From NCBI RefSeq assembly GCF_001562415.1, contig NZ_LOEE01000019.1, positions 1 through 64,000 on the forward strand: a stretch of 64,000 nt of DNA. Direction: 5' to 3'. Source of the stretch: Thermotalea metallivorans. GTDB lineage: Bacteria > Bacillota > Clostridia > Peptostreptococcales > Thermotaleaceae. The notes beneath the pieces were generated by a model that searched no databases, was not told the origin of the DNA, and saw nothing but the letters and a program-made list of their open reading frames with translations. The position numbers and the translations under genes are program-made. Below, piece by piece: positions 48,206 to 56,889 of this stretch (positions within the stretch are counted from its first letter, which is position 1; each line of letters begins with the position of its first letter).

Positions 48206-48227
48206 TCTCTCCAAGCATACCCATTTT

Positions 48228-48256
48228 ATCATATCATTCTTAGGCCGTCCACTCAA
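48228..48256 (-). promoter_or_regulatory. Putative promoter of the aminotransferase-serA-DUF1015 operon
   Basis: TTGAGT (48256-48251), 17-bp spacer, TATGAT (48233-48228) on the minus strand. Confidence 0.7.
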
Positions 48257-48328
48257 TATCTATTATATATACTTTTTATTAACAATACAGAAATGATATA
48301 TTCTTTCATGGACAAATGCACATAAAAT

Positions 48329-48356
48329 AAGTGGCCAACATTATTATTGACCACTT
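48329..48356 (-). terminator. Terminator behind ridA
   Basis: On the minus strand AAGTGGTCAA pairs with TTGGCCACTT (one G.U), 8-base loop, followed by ATTTTATG. Confidence 0.75.
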
Positions 48357-48390
48357 AAAAACAAATCATGAGTCACCATCGTTTTTCAAA

Positions 48391-48774
48391 TTATTTGATT
48401 ACAGCGATGGCTTCAATTTCAACGTTTACATCTTTCGGCAATCTGGCAACTTCCACACAGGAGCGGGCAGGTTTGTCCTTTGGAAAATATGTCCCATACA
48501 CCTCATTGATTTTTCCAAACTGATCCATATCTTTAATAAATACCGTTAATTTTATGGCATTATCTAAAGATGTTCCTGCAGCTTCTAGGATTGCTTTTAC
48601 ATTTTCTAAACATTGTCTTGTTTCCGCTTGGATGTCTCCCGTAACCAATTCACCGGTTGTGGGATTTACAGGCAATTGTCCTGAAGTAAATACCAAATTG
48701 CCTACCCTTACTGCCTGGGAATACGGTCCTATTGCTGCCGGTGCCTGATTGGTTTGTATCGCTATCTTTTCCAA
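48391..48774 (-). CDS. ridA: RidA family enamine/imine deaminase
   Basis: 127 residues. Hydrolyses reactive 2-aminoacrylate-type intermediates released by PLP enzymes such as serine/threonine dehydratases. Typical pattern: [22 protein letters not shown], the conserved Arg in [22 protein letters not shown]. It starts at TTG 48774 with GGAGGG upstream. Its position beside a serine-synthesis operon fits a protective role. Confidence 0.95.
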   Translation of the reverse strand: MEKIAIQTNQAPAAIGPYSQAVRVGNLVFTSGQLPVNPTTGELVTGDIQAETRQCLENVKAILEAAGTSLDNAIKLTVFIKDMDQFGKINEVYGTYFPKDKPARSCVEVARLPKDVNVEIEAIAVIK

Positions 48775-48796
48775 TGAAAACCCTCCTATTGCTTAT

Positions 48797-49444
48797 TTAT
48801 TTATTTACCCTGATTTCATCAAGGTAGTTATAAATGGTATATCTGGATACACACAACACCTTCGCCACGTAATCAATGGCTCCTTTGATTAAGAAGGCCC
48901 CTTGGTCATCCAGTTTTTTCACAATATTCACTTTTTCGTCCTTACTCATATATGCCACCGGTTTTCCCAATTCCTCAAGGGTATTGGATACAATACTGCT
49001 TAATACATCATTTACGCTATTGGTAAGATAATCATTTTGTTTTACATCCTCTTTGCTCTCCGTTTGGGTGAGCTCTTGAATGGCATTTTGGGCAACAATA
49101 AGCTCAGACATATCAAAATTTATACAAAGGCATCCAATGACATGTTCATTTTCATCTTTGATAAACATGGTACTGGACTTCAATGCCCTTCCGTCAGTGC
49201 TTTTCCCCGTATAATTAATAATATTATCGTTTGTGTTTCCTTTTCGTATAGCTTGGAGTCCTACCTCCGTCATGGGGCTGCCTAGGCTTCTTCCGGTCAC
49301 ATGGCCGTTCTCAATGGCTATAATAGAGCTTTGAAAATTTTTAAAATCATGCAGAACAACCTCGCAGTTTTTTCCGAAGGTTTTGGCAATTCCTTCTACA
49401 ATAGGAATCATACTTTTTAAAATTGGATGTATCTCGTTGCTCAT
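48797..49444 (-). CDS. YheO-type PAS/helix-turn-helix regulator
   Basis: About 215 residues: N-terminal YheO-like PAS domain (about 8-120, CEVVLHDF, GRSLGSPMTE, GCLCINFDMS) and a C-terminal DNA-binding helix-turn-helix (about 165-212, ILKGAIDYVAKVLCVSRYTIYNYL-like pattern). Such regulators often neighbour RidA and amino-acid genes. ATG 49444 with GGGGGGG upstream is chosen over the longer reading to 49477. It precedes ridA by 22 bases and is likely cotranscribed with it. Confidence 0.88.
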   Translation of the reverse strand: MSNEIHPILKSMIPIVEGIAKTFGKNCEVVLHDFKNFQSSIIAIENGHVTGRSLGSPMTEVGLQAIRKGNTNDNIINYTGKSTDGRALKSSTMFIKDENEHVIGCLCINFDMSELIVAQNAIQELTQTESKEDVKQNDYLTNSVNDVLSSIVSNTLEELGKPVAYMSKDEKVNIVKKLDDQGAFLIKGAIDYVAKVLCVSRYTIYNYLDEIRVNK

Positions 49445-49525
49445 CAAACCCCCCCTTTTTGGCCTATTCAATATCAATGGGCATCATCAAATCACAGTCA
49501 AACAAAATTTTGTTATAAAATTTTG

Positions 49526-49879
49526 CTATGCCTTGTCAATATTTTCATTTATGGCATCCTTCCAAACTCTTTCCAAATTATAGAAGTGTCTCTCTTCCTC
49601 TACAAAAACATGAACAACTACGGACAAATAATCTAGCAAAATCCATGTTCCAGTGTCATAGCCTTCTTTATGATCCGGAAAAATACCCTTTTCTATTAAC
49701 TTATCTTCAATTTCATCGGCGATTGCCTTTACCTGTCTGGTAGACGTTCCACTGGCGATTATAAAATAATCGGCAAAACTGGAAATATGTTCTATATTCA
49801 ATACGCAGATATCTTGTCCTTTTTTGTCATCAATGATCTTGGCAATCTCCATTGCTAGTTTTTTGGAATCTGTAAGCAT
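49526..49879 (-). CDS. rsfS: Ribosomal silencing factor RsfS
   Basis: A 117-residue Iojap/YbeB family protein that binds L14 and blocks subunit joining when nutrients are low. Family strings: ICVLNIEHISSFADYFIIASGTS, RQVKAIADEIE, GYDTGTWILLDY and VVHVFVEEERHFYNLE. ATG 49879 with GGGAGG upstream. The longer reading to 49924 overlaps the antiporter and is rejected. In many relatives it directly follows the LCP gene, but here an antiporter lies between them. Confidence 0.95.
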   Translation of the reverse strand: MLTDSKKLAMEIAKIIDDKKGQDICVLNIEHISSFADYFIIASGTSTRQVKAIADEIEDKLIEKGIFPDHKEGYDTGTWILLDYLSVVVHVFVEEERHFYNLERVWKDAINENIDKA

Positions 49880-49920
49880 GCAAAACCTCCCAACCTCAGT
49901 CATCATGATAAAAATAATTT

Positions 49921-50925
49921 TCAAAAGGAAATATACGCCAGTACAATCAAATAGATGATATATAATCCTAAAAGCAGTAACCCATGCTGCCGGTCAATTC
50001 TTCTGTTTGCCGTACCGCATATCACCAAAATCAACATCAGCAACGCTGAAAAAGGAACATCCAAGACTATTGTTTGAGGAAAATTTATTAGCCTTTTCCC
50101 CATGATCTCCATATTCTCCACGGATATATGCAATCCGTCATTGGCCACAAGGGAAGATGTTCCCAACACCATCGTCAAGTTTAAAATATTCGCTCCTATG
50201 ATATTTCCCACAGAAATTCCTTCATGCCCCTTCAACATAGCAATAAGGGATGTGGTCAGTTCAGGGAGAGATGTACCAAGGGCAATCAGGGTCAAGCTGA
50301 TGACCTGTTCCGGAACATCGAAGATCTTCGCCATCAATACACCATTATCAACCAACAATCTGGCGCCCAATATAATCCCTGCAGCCCCAATGAAAAATTT
50401 TATGAGATTTCTCCATAGGGCGACTTTTCCATTGCTTTCCTTATGACAAATCTGAAAACGGTTTTCTTTGTAATTGTAAACTTCAAAGATATTTATTATT
50501 ATATATAGAATTAGCAAGATAAGCAATATCCATCCTTCAATTCTGCTAACTTCTTTATCGGCAGCGAATACATAAAAGCAAAAAATTGCCCCCATCATCA
50601 GCAGGCCCTTGATTGTGAAAAATTTCCTTCGGATAGGTATCGGCGAAATTGTTGCACAAAGCCCTAAAATAAGTCCTATATTACAAATGGTTGAACCGAT
50701 GGCATTGCCGATAGCCATGTCCAGATGACCATTCCATGTGGCGATTACTGATACAAAGAGTTCCGGCAATGTAGTGGCCAGGCTCACCAAAGTAGCACCG
50801 ATAAAAATGCTGGGAATTCCTGTCACCATGGCAATCCATACGGCTGCCTCCACAAACAGATCACCGGCTTTTACAATGATGAGGAGTCCTATAAAAAACA
50901 TAATAAAAACAAGCATAGTTTCCAT
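49921..50925 (-). CDS. Calcium/sodium antiporter (CaCA family)
   Basis: About 334 residues with ten predicted membrane helices in two inverted halves. The two alpha-repeats, GATLVSLATTLPE and LIALGTSLPELTTS, are the ion-binding signatures of YrbG-type cation/Ca2+ exchangers. A loop of charged residues separates the halves (about 165-185). ATG 50925 has GAAGGGG upstream. It is inserted between the LCP gene and rsfS. Confidence 0.92.
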   Translation of the reverse strand: METMLVFIMFFIGLLIIVKAGDLFVEAAVWIAMVTGIPSIFIGATLVSLATTLPELFVSVIATWNGHLDMAIGNAIGSTICNIGLILGLCATISPIPIRRKFFTIKGLLMMGAIFCFYVFAADKEVSRIEGWILLILLILYIIINIFEVYNYKENRFQICHKESNGKVALWRNLIKFFIGAAGIILGARLLVDNGVLMAKIFDVPEQVISLTLIALGTSLPELTTSLIAMLKGHEGISVGNIIGANILNLTMVLGTSSLVANDGLHISVENMEIMGKRLINFPQTIVLDVPFSALLMLILVICGTANRRIDRQHGLLLLGLYIIYLIVLAYISF

Positions 50926-51051
50926 GTCGTCATCCCCTTCATAATTTATGCATGTTAATATATACACAATGGAATGCCCATGTATTACTTTTATTCTTTT
51001 CATCTGTCTTTTACCGTGGCAAAAGATAAACACCGAATACATATCCGGTGT

Positions 51052-52281
51052 TTATCTTTTCAAATCACTTCCGACAATAATGGTAATTTCTGCTTCTGCC
51101 TCATAGTTCAGATCTGTCTCTATATCTTTGACCCCTAGCAACTTTGCTATTTTCTTCGCCTCACTGGCTTTGTTTTTGCGATCGTAGATATGGGTTTGAC
51201 TGTATTTCATGCCATTAATATTATTGATGTTTACCACATCATAGCCTTCATCTTTTAGCTGTTTTGCCACCTTTGTAGCCAAGCCGGCGATGCCCGAACC
51301 ATTTAATACCTCCACGGTTGCCTTGCTCTTTAATTCCTGTTCTGCCTCTTGATGATCGCCCCTATTTTCAACGGGTTTCCTTGTTCCATTGGCAATACCT
51401 GCAATCATGGATTTCAACTGCTCCGTATCAGGGATAAAATACCAAATACCATTGATCTGCTTTGGCTCTCCGGGGACTGTAAGCATACTAATATCTTCTG
51501 TCTTTATACCTGCGGCCTGTACTGCATAGGACGTAATCACAGAAACAGGCATATCTGTCTCCACATAAGTACTGAACGTTTTCGCAAGCTTCGGCAGCTT
51601 TAATATCGTCTGGGGACCCAGCAGTTTATCTGCCAAAGCTTTCAAAAAAGTATGCTGTGCATTAATTCTCCCCAAATCTTGATCCGTATATCCTTTTCTA
51701 AAACGTACAAACTGCAGGGCCTTTTCTCCATCCAGCACTTGTCTGCCCTTTTTTAGGTTAATTTTTAGGGGAGGATCTGCATACGGGTCTGTATATTTCA
51801 TATCCATGGGTACATCCACTTCAACGCCTCCCAGATCATCCACAATCTTTCCTAAAGCTTTGTAATCCACCTTCACATAGTAATCAATAGGCATTCCCAG
51901 AAAATCCTTTACTGTTTTTATCGCCAGATCTGTCCCCCCATAGGCATGGGCATGATTAATTTTATCTTTTCCCTTATGTCCTCGAATGATTACCCTGGTA
52001 TCCCTGGGAATAGAAATGATATCGATCTTTTTTATTTTAGGATCAAAGGTAGCAACCATAATGGTATCTGATCTTACACCAGTATTTTTTGCATCTTTGG
52101 TATCTACACCCAGTATAAGTACATGGACAGGTTCTTTCCCCTGGGGCAGATCATTTTCTCCATCTAGGCTTCCAGAGCCAGAACCATCACTGATGCTGTT
52201 TAAAAAAATATATAGTCCTGTACCCATAACGAGGGTAAAACAGACAAAGGATATGATGAGTACTTTAAAAAACTTTTTCAT
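51052..52281 (-). CDS. LytR-CpsA-Psr family protein
   Basis: 409 residues: N-terminal membrane helix (about 8-28), LCP domain (about 50-210) with VLILGVDTKDAKNTGVRSDTIMV, SIPRDTRV, INHAHAYGG and FVRFRKGYTDQDLGR, then a LytR_C domain (about 320-405, VEVLNGSGIAGLATKVAKQL). LCP enzymes attach teichoic acids or other glycopolymers to peptidoglycan. It lies four bases behind yqeK in the nadD-yqeK-LCP order usual for Firmicutes. Confidence 0.95.
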   Translation of the reverse strand: MKKFFKVLIISFVCFTLVMGTGLYIFLNSISDGSGSGSLDGENDLPQGKEPVHVLILGVDTKDAKNTGVRSDTIMVATFDPKIKKIDIISIPRDTRVIIRGHKGKDKINHAHAYGGTDLAIKTVKDFLGMPIDYYVKVDYKALGKIVDDLGGVEVDVPMDMKYTDPYADPPLKINLKKGRQVLDGEKALQFVRFRKGYTDQDLGRINAQHTFLKALADKLLGPQTILKLPKLAKTFSTYVETDMPVSVITSYAVQAAGIKTEDISMLTVPGEPKQINGIWYFIPDTEQLKSMIAGIANGTRKPVENRGDHQEAEQELKSKATVEVLNGSGIAGLATKVAKQLKDEGYDVVNINNINGMKYSQTHIYDRKNKASEAKKIAKLLGVKDIETDLNYEAEAEITIIVGSDLKR

Positions 52282-52285
52282 TTGC

Positions 52286-52870
52286 TCACTCCTGTCTCAG
52301 TCCTTCTAAATCCATTAGAAGAGAATTTCTTGCAGAAATTGTATCATGATGGATCAACTTGTTTTGGAAAATAATATATGCAATTGTTTGATTGACAGCC
52401 ATGAAAGTAGCTTTATCTAAATCAGATAAAGCCTGTTGTCTTAGTGCTTCCACCCCTTGGAATTTTCTATTTGGTTCAATATAATCCGCTAGATAAATAA
52501 TTTTATCAAGCAAAGTCATATTGGCTCTTCCCGTCGTGTGAAAACGGATGGCATTCAATATCTCTTCATCCTCTATTTGAAATTCCCTCTTGGCCAATTC
52601 AGCCCCTACGACGGCATGGAGCAACTCCTCCTGCTTTCTTGTCACATTATCCAAAATTATACCAAATTGTGCAGCATAATTCAACAATTCAGCTTTATTG
52701 TATCCTTTTGCACAATCGTGGACTAGTCCTGCAATACTAGCTTTTTCGACAGGAGCATGATATCGTTTGGCCAATTCCACTGCTGTTTTCTGTACTCCTA
52801 ACGAATGCACATATCGACTTTCCCTAAGGCGTTCTTTTAAAATCCCATGAATCTGTTCTAAATCTACCAT
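52286..52870 (-). CDS. yqeK: HD-domain bis(5'-nucleosyl)-tetraphosphatase YqeK
   Basis: 194 residues of the YqeK HD family, which cleaves Ap4A symmetrically. HD residues are seen in YVHSLGVQKTAVEL, GLVHDCAKGY, HAVVGAELAKREF and IIYLADYIEPNR. It follows nadD by 17 bases. GAGGTG lies upstream of the ATG. Confidence 0.95.
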   Translation of the reverse strand: MVDLEQIHGILKERLRESRYVHSLGVQKTAVELAKRYHAPVEKASIAGLVHDCAKGYNKAELLNYAAQFGIILDNVTRKQEELLHAVVGAELAKREFQIEDEEILNAIRFHTTGRANMTLLDKIIYLADYIEPNRKFQGVEALRQQALSDLDKATFMAVNQTIAYIIFQNKLIHHDTISARNSLLMDLEGLRQE

Positions 52871-52887
52871 AGGACACGCACCTCTTT

Positions 52888-53562
52888 TTATCTGTACAAG
52901 CCATTCTTATAGATATAATACTCTACCGGTTCAGGTACCAAGTATTTGATCGATTGTCCTGCCTTTCTCCGCCTTCGAATATCCGTTGATGAAATTGCCA
53001 AAGCAGGCACATCCATTTTTCGAATCTTGGCCTCATATTTGCTTTGCAATTCCTCAATTTTCTCATCTATTAAAGGAGATTCAAGACCAGGCCTTGTGGC
53101 TGCAATAAAGTTGCAAAGATGCAGCAGTTCTTTTACATCCTTCCATGTATCTAAATCACAAATGGCATCTGCCCCTGTAATAAAATACAGTTCCGTATTC
53201 TCAGGATAAATCTTTTTTAATTTCTTTATTGTATGGATCGTATAAGATACCTGATCATCTTCAATTTCTATTTTTGAAACTTCAAAATAGGGATTGGTCA
53301 CCGTAGCCAGGAGGGTCATAAAATATCTGTGCTTTGCATCGGCAACCTGCAAATTGCTTTTATGGGGTGGAATACCTGCAGGAATGAACACAACTTTATC
53401 CAAATGATATTCACACCTGATTTGTTCCGCAATTACCAAATGCCCATGATGAATCGGATCAAAAGTCCCCCCCATCAAGGCGATTCGCTCCATTTTTTCT
53501 TTTTTGTCATATATTTCTTTTTGCTTTTTCTCGGCTTGTTCGATTATTGTTTCTATATCCAT
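52888..53562 (-). CDS. nadD: Nicotinate-nucleotide adenylyltransferase
   Basis: Adenylates nicotinate mononucleotide in NAD synthesis. [12 protein letters not shown] (nucleotidyltransferase HxGH) and ISSTDIRRR near the C terminus are diagnostic. The reading from ATG 53562 has a good AGAGGTG site but adds 23 charged, coiled-coil-like residues before MERIALMGG, where most NadD proteins begin. The inner ATG has only a weak AAAGAAA upstream, so the longer form is kept. It starts the nadD-yqeK-LCP operon. Confidence 0.93.
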   Translation of the reverse strand: MDIETIIEQAEKKQKEIYDKKEKMERIALMGGTFDPIHHGHLVIAEQIRCEYHLDKVVFIPAGIPPHKSNLQVADAKHRYFMTLLATVTNPYFEVSKIEIEDDQVSYTIHTIKKLKKIYPENTELYFITGADAICDLDTWKDVKELLHLCNFIAATRPGLESPLIDEKIEELQSKYEAKIRKMDVPALAISSTDIRRRRKAGQSIKYLVPEPVEYYIYKNGLYR

Positions 53563-53720
53563 CTAAGCACACCTCTTTGGGTTTTATCATCTGATTTGAA
53601 TATTATACACCATTCTACAAATAATTTGAAGTAATACTGCCTTCATTACAAAAAAGTATAGGATATACGATTATGTCATATTATAACACAACATGAAGTA
53701 TCCCAATGGAACCAGCAATA

Positions 53721-53744
53721 AAAATCGGGCGTAAGCCCGATTTT
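53721..53744 (-). terminator. Terminator behind yhbY
   Basis: AAAATCGGGC-TTAC-GCCCGATTTT followed by further T on the minus strand. It separates the obg cluster from nadD. Confidence 0.93.
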
Positions 53745-53767
53745 ATGAAAGATTATGAACAAATCTT

Positions 53768-54061
53768 TTAATGGGGAAAATGAATTTTAGGATTTTCTTT
53801 CGATCTTCTATAAATTACAAATTTATTCCCTATGGCCTGAACAAACTCTGCCCCAGTCAACTGAACCACTTCACTAGCAGCCTCCTTTGCATTCATCAGG
53901 CTGTTTTCAAGCACATGAACCTTTACTAATTCCCTGGCTTCGAGGGCTTCCTCAAGCTGGTGTATAAAGTTTTCCGTAATGCCCTGTTTGCCAATTTGCG
54001 TAATAGGTTTTATCGTATTTGCCAAGCCTTTTAAATAACTCCTTTGTTTTCCTGTAAGCAA
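53768..54061 (-). CDS. yhbY: YhbY/CRM-domain RNA-binding protein
   Basis: A 97-residue ribosome-associated protein: LTGKQRSYLKGLA at the start, IGKQGITENFIHQLEEAL and VQLTGAEFVQAIGNKFVIYR. It starts at TTG 54061 with AAGGAGG six bases upstream, giving the exact family length. A longer reading to 54187 adds unrelated residues that overlap the small upstream ORF. Confidence 0.94.
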   Translation of the reverse strand: MLTGKQRSYLKGLANTIKPITQIGKQGITENFIHQLEEALEARELVKVHVLENSLMNAKEAASEVVQLTGAEFVQAIGNKFVIYRRSKENPKIHFPH

Positions 54062-54074
54062 AGTAATCCTCCTT

Positions 54075-54266
54075 TTATACTTCAACCTCTTTTCTCGCTT
54101 TTCTTCTATGGATTTCATAATTTTTATTTCCTTTTTTCCAGCCACTTCTCTCTTTATTTTCGAGAATTTGAGTATTATGGGATTCATTAATCACAAAATC
54201 ATTCTTGTCCAGACAGAAATATGCATGGGCTCCTTGTTTACAATTTTGGCAGTTAAAACAGCTCAT
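54075..54266 (-). CDS. Small Cys-rich protein, 63 residues
   Basis: I do not recognise a family. The ORF begins MSCFNCQNCKQGAHAYFCLD: cysteines at 3, 6, 9 and 18 could bind zinc or form disulfides. The rest is polar and strongly basic (KNYEIHRRKARKEVEV). GGAGGT lies 12 bases before the ATG. The stop is only 13 bases before the yhbY TTG and merges into its ribosome site, and obgE ends 28 bases upstream, so it sits cleanly inside the obg operon. Placement supports a real gene. Confidence 0.6.
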   Translation of the reverse strand: MSCFNCQNCKQGAHAYFCLDKNDFVINESHNTQILENKERSGWKKGNKNYEIHRRKARKEVEV

Positions 54267-54294
54267 ACGAAATTTTGTACCTCCATCTCAAAAA

Positions 54295-55572
54295 TTAATC
54301 ATAATATTCAAATTCAAAATCATACATTTTCACAGTATCTCCATCTTGAATGCCTAGTTCCTTTAATTCATCCACAATACCCCTCTTTCTAAGAAAATTC
54401 TGGAAATATCTTAATGAATCCATATCCTGAAAATTCGTCGAGTTAATTAATTTTTCAATAGGTTTTCCTTCTATAACATAATAATCATTCTCTCTTCTAA
54501 CAATAATTTTATGATTTTCATTCTCCTCCGGTGCATAATATTGAAAAGTTTCCGCTTCCTCATAAATCGGCGTCTCTTCAATTTCGTCCAACTTATTGGC
54601 CACAAAAGCCATCAGTTCCCTGAGTCCTTTATTAGCAGCTGCAGAAATAGGGAAAACCTCATATCCTTTTTCCTTCATAACCGTTTGGAATTTACGCAAA
54701 GTCTCTTCCGATTCCAACAGATCTATCTTATTCGCTGCAATTACTTGATATTTCTGAGATAGCTTCTCATCATAATGTTTTAATTCTTCATTGATTCGAT
54801 GGAAATCCTCCATAGGATCTCTGCCTTCCGTACCAGAAATGTCCACTACATGAATTAACAGCTTCGTACGCTCCACATGTCTTAAAAATTCTAACCCCAG
54901 ACCTATGCCTTCATGGGCTCCCTCGATCAATCCAGGAATATCTGCCAAAACAAAACTCTTATGATTGATCTCTACAACTCCAAGATTGGGTGTTATGGTT
55001 GTAAAATGATAATTGGCAATTTTGGGTTTCGCACTCGTTACAATGGACAATATGGTTGATTTGCCTACATTTGGAAAGCCGACCAATCCCACATCAGCAA
55101 GCAATTTCAACTCTAAAATAACCCATCTTTCTTCTGCATGACCTCCACTCTCTGCAAAGTTCGGCGCCTGTCTTGTAGGTGTGGCAAAATGGGTATTTCC
55201 CCTTCCCCCTCTGCCTCCCTTTGCAATAACGGCACGATCCCCATGTTTCGTAAGATCTGCTATGATCAAGTTTGTCTTTTCATCCCTTACGATTGTTCCT
55301 GGAGGTACTTTTAAAATAAGGTCCTCTCCATCCCTGCCATGCATTTTCTTTCCTTTCCCATTTTCACCGCTTTCTGCTATATATTTCTTTTTATATCGAA
55401 AGTCCATCAAAGTTCTTAGCCCTTCATCCACTTCAAAAACAATATCTCCGCCTCTACCTCCGTCACCGCCATCAGGACCGCCAGCCGGAACATATTTTTC
55501 CCTGCGGAAGGAAACGGCTCCGTCGCCACCTTTACCGGACTTTACGAATATTCTTGCCTTGTCTACAAACAT
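54295..55572 (-). CDS. obgE: GTPase Obg/CgtA
   Basis: 425 residues: glycine-rich Obg fold (about 1-158), G domain (about 159-330) with GFPNVGKST, DIPGLIEGAHEGIGLG and NKIDLL, and a C-terminal OCT domain (about 345-425, IRDGD-like QDGDTVKMYDFEFEYYD). It takes part in 50S assembly and stress signalling. It follows rpmA in the usual rplU-prp-rpmA-obgE order but has its own consensus promoter at 55662-55689. Confidence 0.97.
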   Translation of the reverse strand: MFVDKARIFVKSGKGGDGAVSFRREKYVPAGGPDGGDGGRGGDIVFEVDEGLRTLMDFRYKKKYIAESGENGKGKKMHGRDGEDLILKVPPGTIVRDEKTNLIIADLTKHGDRAVIAKGGRGGRGNTHFATPTRQAPNFAESGGHAEERWVILELKLLADVGLVGFPNVGKSTILSIVTSAKPKIANYHFTTITPNLGVVEINHKSFVLADIPGLIEGAHEGIGLGLEFLRHVERTKLLIHVVDISGTEGRDPMEDFHRINEELKHYDEKLSQKYQVIAANKIDLLESEETLRKFQTVMKEKGYEVFPISAAANKGLRELMAFVANKLDEIEETPIYEEAETFQYYAPEENENHKIIVRRENDYYVIEGKPIEKLINSTNFQDMDSLRYFQNFLRKRGIVDELKELGIQDGDTVKMYDFEFEYYD

Positions 55573-55661
55573 TATATATCACCCTTTATCATCTATTCAA
55601 CATTTTCATTTTTAAATCTTTATTGCCGGGCTGTTATTTTCCTTCATTTGCTAATAAATTT

Positions 55662-55689
55662 ATTATACCAACTGTCTTTACACTGTCAA
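55662..55689 (-). promoter_or_regulatory. Promoter of obgE
   Basis: TTGACA (55689-55684), 16-bp spacer, TATAAT (55667-55662). Confidence 0.9.
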
Positions 55690-55765
55690 CTGTTTTTATT
55701 ATATCCATAAAATCCCCATCATAACCCGCTAAAACTTTTATTGTCCGTAGGACAAAAAAACGAAA

Positions 55766-55788
55766 ACCCCATGTTTTTTACATGGGGT
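55766..55788 (-). terminator. Terminator behind rpmA
   Basis: ACCCCATG pairs with CATGGGGT around an A-rich loop. TTTCGTTTTTTT follows on the minus strand. Confidence 0.93.
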
Positions 55789-55793
55789 GAGCA

Positions 55794-56096
55794 TTATTCA
55801 GCAACTGCCATTTCTCGTGGGTACACGCTTACCTGTTTCTTGTCTTTTCCTTTTCTTTCGAATTTCACAATGCCGTCTACTCTTGCAAAAAGAGTATCAT
55901 CTCCACCCTTTCCAACATTATTGCCCGGGTGAATTTTTGTTCCTCTTTGCCTTACAAGAATGCTTCCCGCACTAACAAACTGCCCGTCTGCTCTTTTTAC
56001 GCCTAATCTTTTTGCTTCACTGTCACGGCCGTTTTTAGAGCTACCTACTCCTTTTTTACTTGCAAAAAGCTGGAGATTTATATTAAACAGCAACAT
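55794..56096 (-). CDS. rpmA: Ribosomal protein L27 with cleavable leader
   Basis: 100 residues. The N terminus [20 protein letters not shown] carries the Firmicute leader that ends at LQLFA and is removed by Prp so that the new N terminus can reach the peptidyl-transferase centre. [21 protein letters not shown] is the L27 body. AGGAGG precedes the ATG. It is three bases behind the prp gene. Confidence 0.98.
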   Translation of the reverse strand: MLLFNINLQLFASKKGVGSSKNGRDSEAKRLGVKRADGQFVSAGSILVRQRGTKIHPGNNVGKGGDDTLFARVDGIVKFERKGKDKKQVSVYPREMAVAE

Positions 56097-56099
56097 TTC

Positions 56100-56432
56100 C
56101 TACACCTCCTCATCATGAAGCTCAATATATCTTCCGTACATTCCTTGAGTTCCTTTGATGCCAATCAGCATTGTATTTAAAATGAGATTTGCCTTATCAA
56201 ACAATTCTTTTGGAAGATTCATCGGCAACTTGCAATACAACCACCCGTGGTCTATCTCGTAAGCCACATCAATAGAAAGCAATTCATGGAGTGCCAAAAG
56301 GGCAGTTTGAGCCAAAATAGATATGCTGGCACACACAATATCTTCCCCGTATGCTGCAGCATTGGCGTGTCCTTGCACCGTATAACCGATAATATTTTTA
56401 TGGGCATCTCTGTGAATGTAAATCTTAATCAT
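56100..56432 (-). CDS. prp: Ribosomal-processing cysteine protease Prp
   Basis: About 110 residues. The catalytic His and Cys of the family are in QGHANAAAYGEDIVCASIS. It cuts the L27 leader at LQLFA. It lies between rplU and rpmA, the conserved order. ATG 56432 (MIKIYIHRD) is chosen; a reading to 56465 would overlap rplU, but the ribosome site is weak for either. Confidence 0.95.
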   Translation of the reverse strand: MIKIYIHRDAHKNIIGYTVQGHANAAAYGEDIVCASISILAQTALLALHELLSIDVAYEIDHGWLYCKLPMNLPKELFDKANLILNTMLIGIKGTQGMYGRYIELHDEEV

Positions 56433-56445
56433 GGATCCATCTGCC

Positions 56446-56757
56446 TTATCCATTGATTTTTTCAATCTTTACCTTTGTGTATGGTTGACGATGTCCTTGC
56501 TTTCTTCTGTAGTCTTTTTTCGCTTTATATTTGAAAACGATAATTTTGGGGCCTTTGCCATTCTCAACTACAGTGGCAGAAACCTTTGCACCATTCACCA
56601 CAGGAGCACCTACCGTCAATTGCCCCTCCTTTGACAAAGCCAAAACTCTGTCAAATTCTACAGTCTCCCCTTGGGCAACGTCCAATTTCTCAATGAACAA
56701 CGTGTCTCCTTCTTGTACTCTGTATTGTTTTCCACCTGTTTCAATAATTGCGTACAT
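56446..56757 (-). CDS. rplU: Ribosomal protein L21
   Basis: 103 residues starting [18 protein letters not shown] and ending in [18 protein letters not shown]-like sequence, which is standard L21. AGAGGAGG precedes ATG 56757. The longer reading to 56814 covers the leader. Confidence 0.98.
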   Translation of the reverse strand: MYAIIETGGKQYRVQEGDTLFIEKLDVAQGETVEFDRVLALSKEGQLTVGAPVVNGAKVSATVVENGKGPKIIVFKYKAKKDYRRKQGHRQPYTKVKIEKING

Positions 56758-56841
56758 TGTATTTACACCTCCTCTAACCAGTCTCGCCAAATACCAGGTA
56801 ACATATGTTTTCAAACCCGATTTGCGCGGCTACCTACAGAT
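56758..56841 (-). promoter_or_regulatory. Candidate L21 leader RNA
   Basis: The 80-base leader between the promoter and rplU contains GTAGCCGCGCAAATCGGGTT and GTTACCTGGTATTTGGCGAG, a conserved-looking block at the place where Firmicutes carry the L21 autoregulatory leader. Matched by memory and position only. Confidence 0.5.
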
Positions 56842-56845
56842 ATTC

Positions 56846-56874
56846 ATGTTATCATACAAACCTATAAAAGTCAA
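56846..56874 (-). promoter_or_regulatory. Promoter of rplU-prp-rpmA
   Basis: TTGACT (56874-56869), 17-bp spacer, TAACAT (56851-56846) on the minus strand. Confidence 0.8.
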
Positions 56875-56889
56875 CGGTTTATTTGAAAT

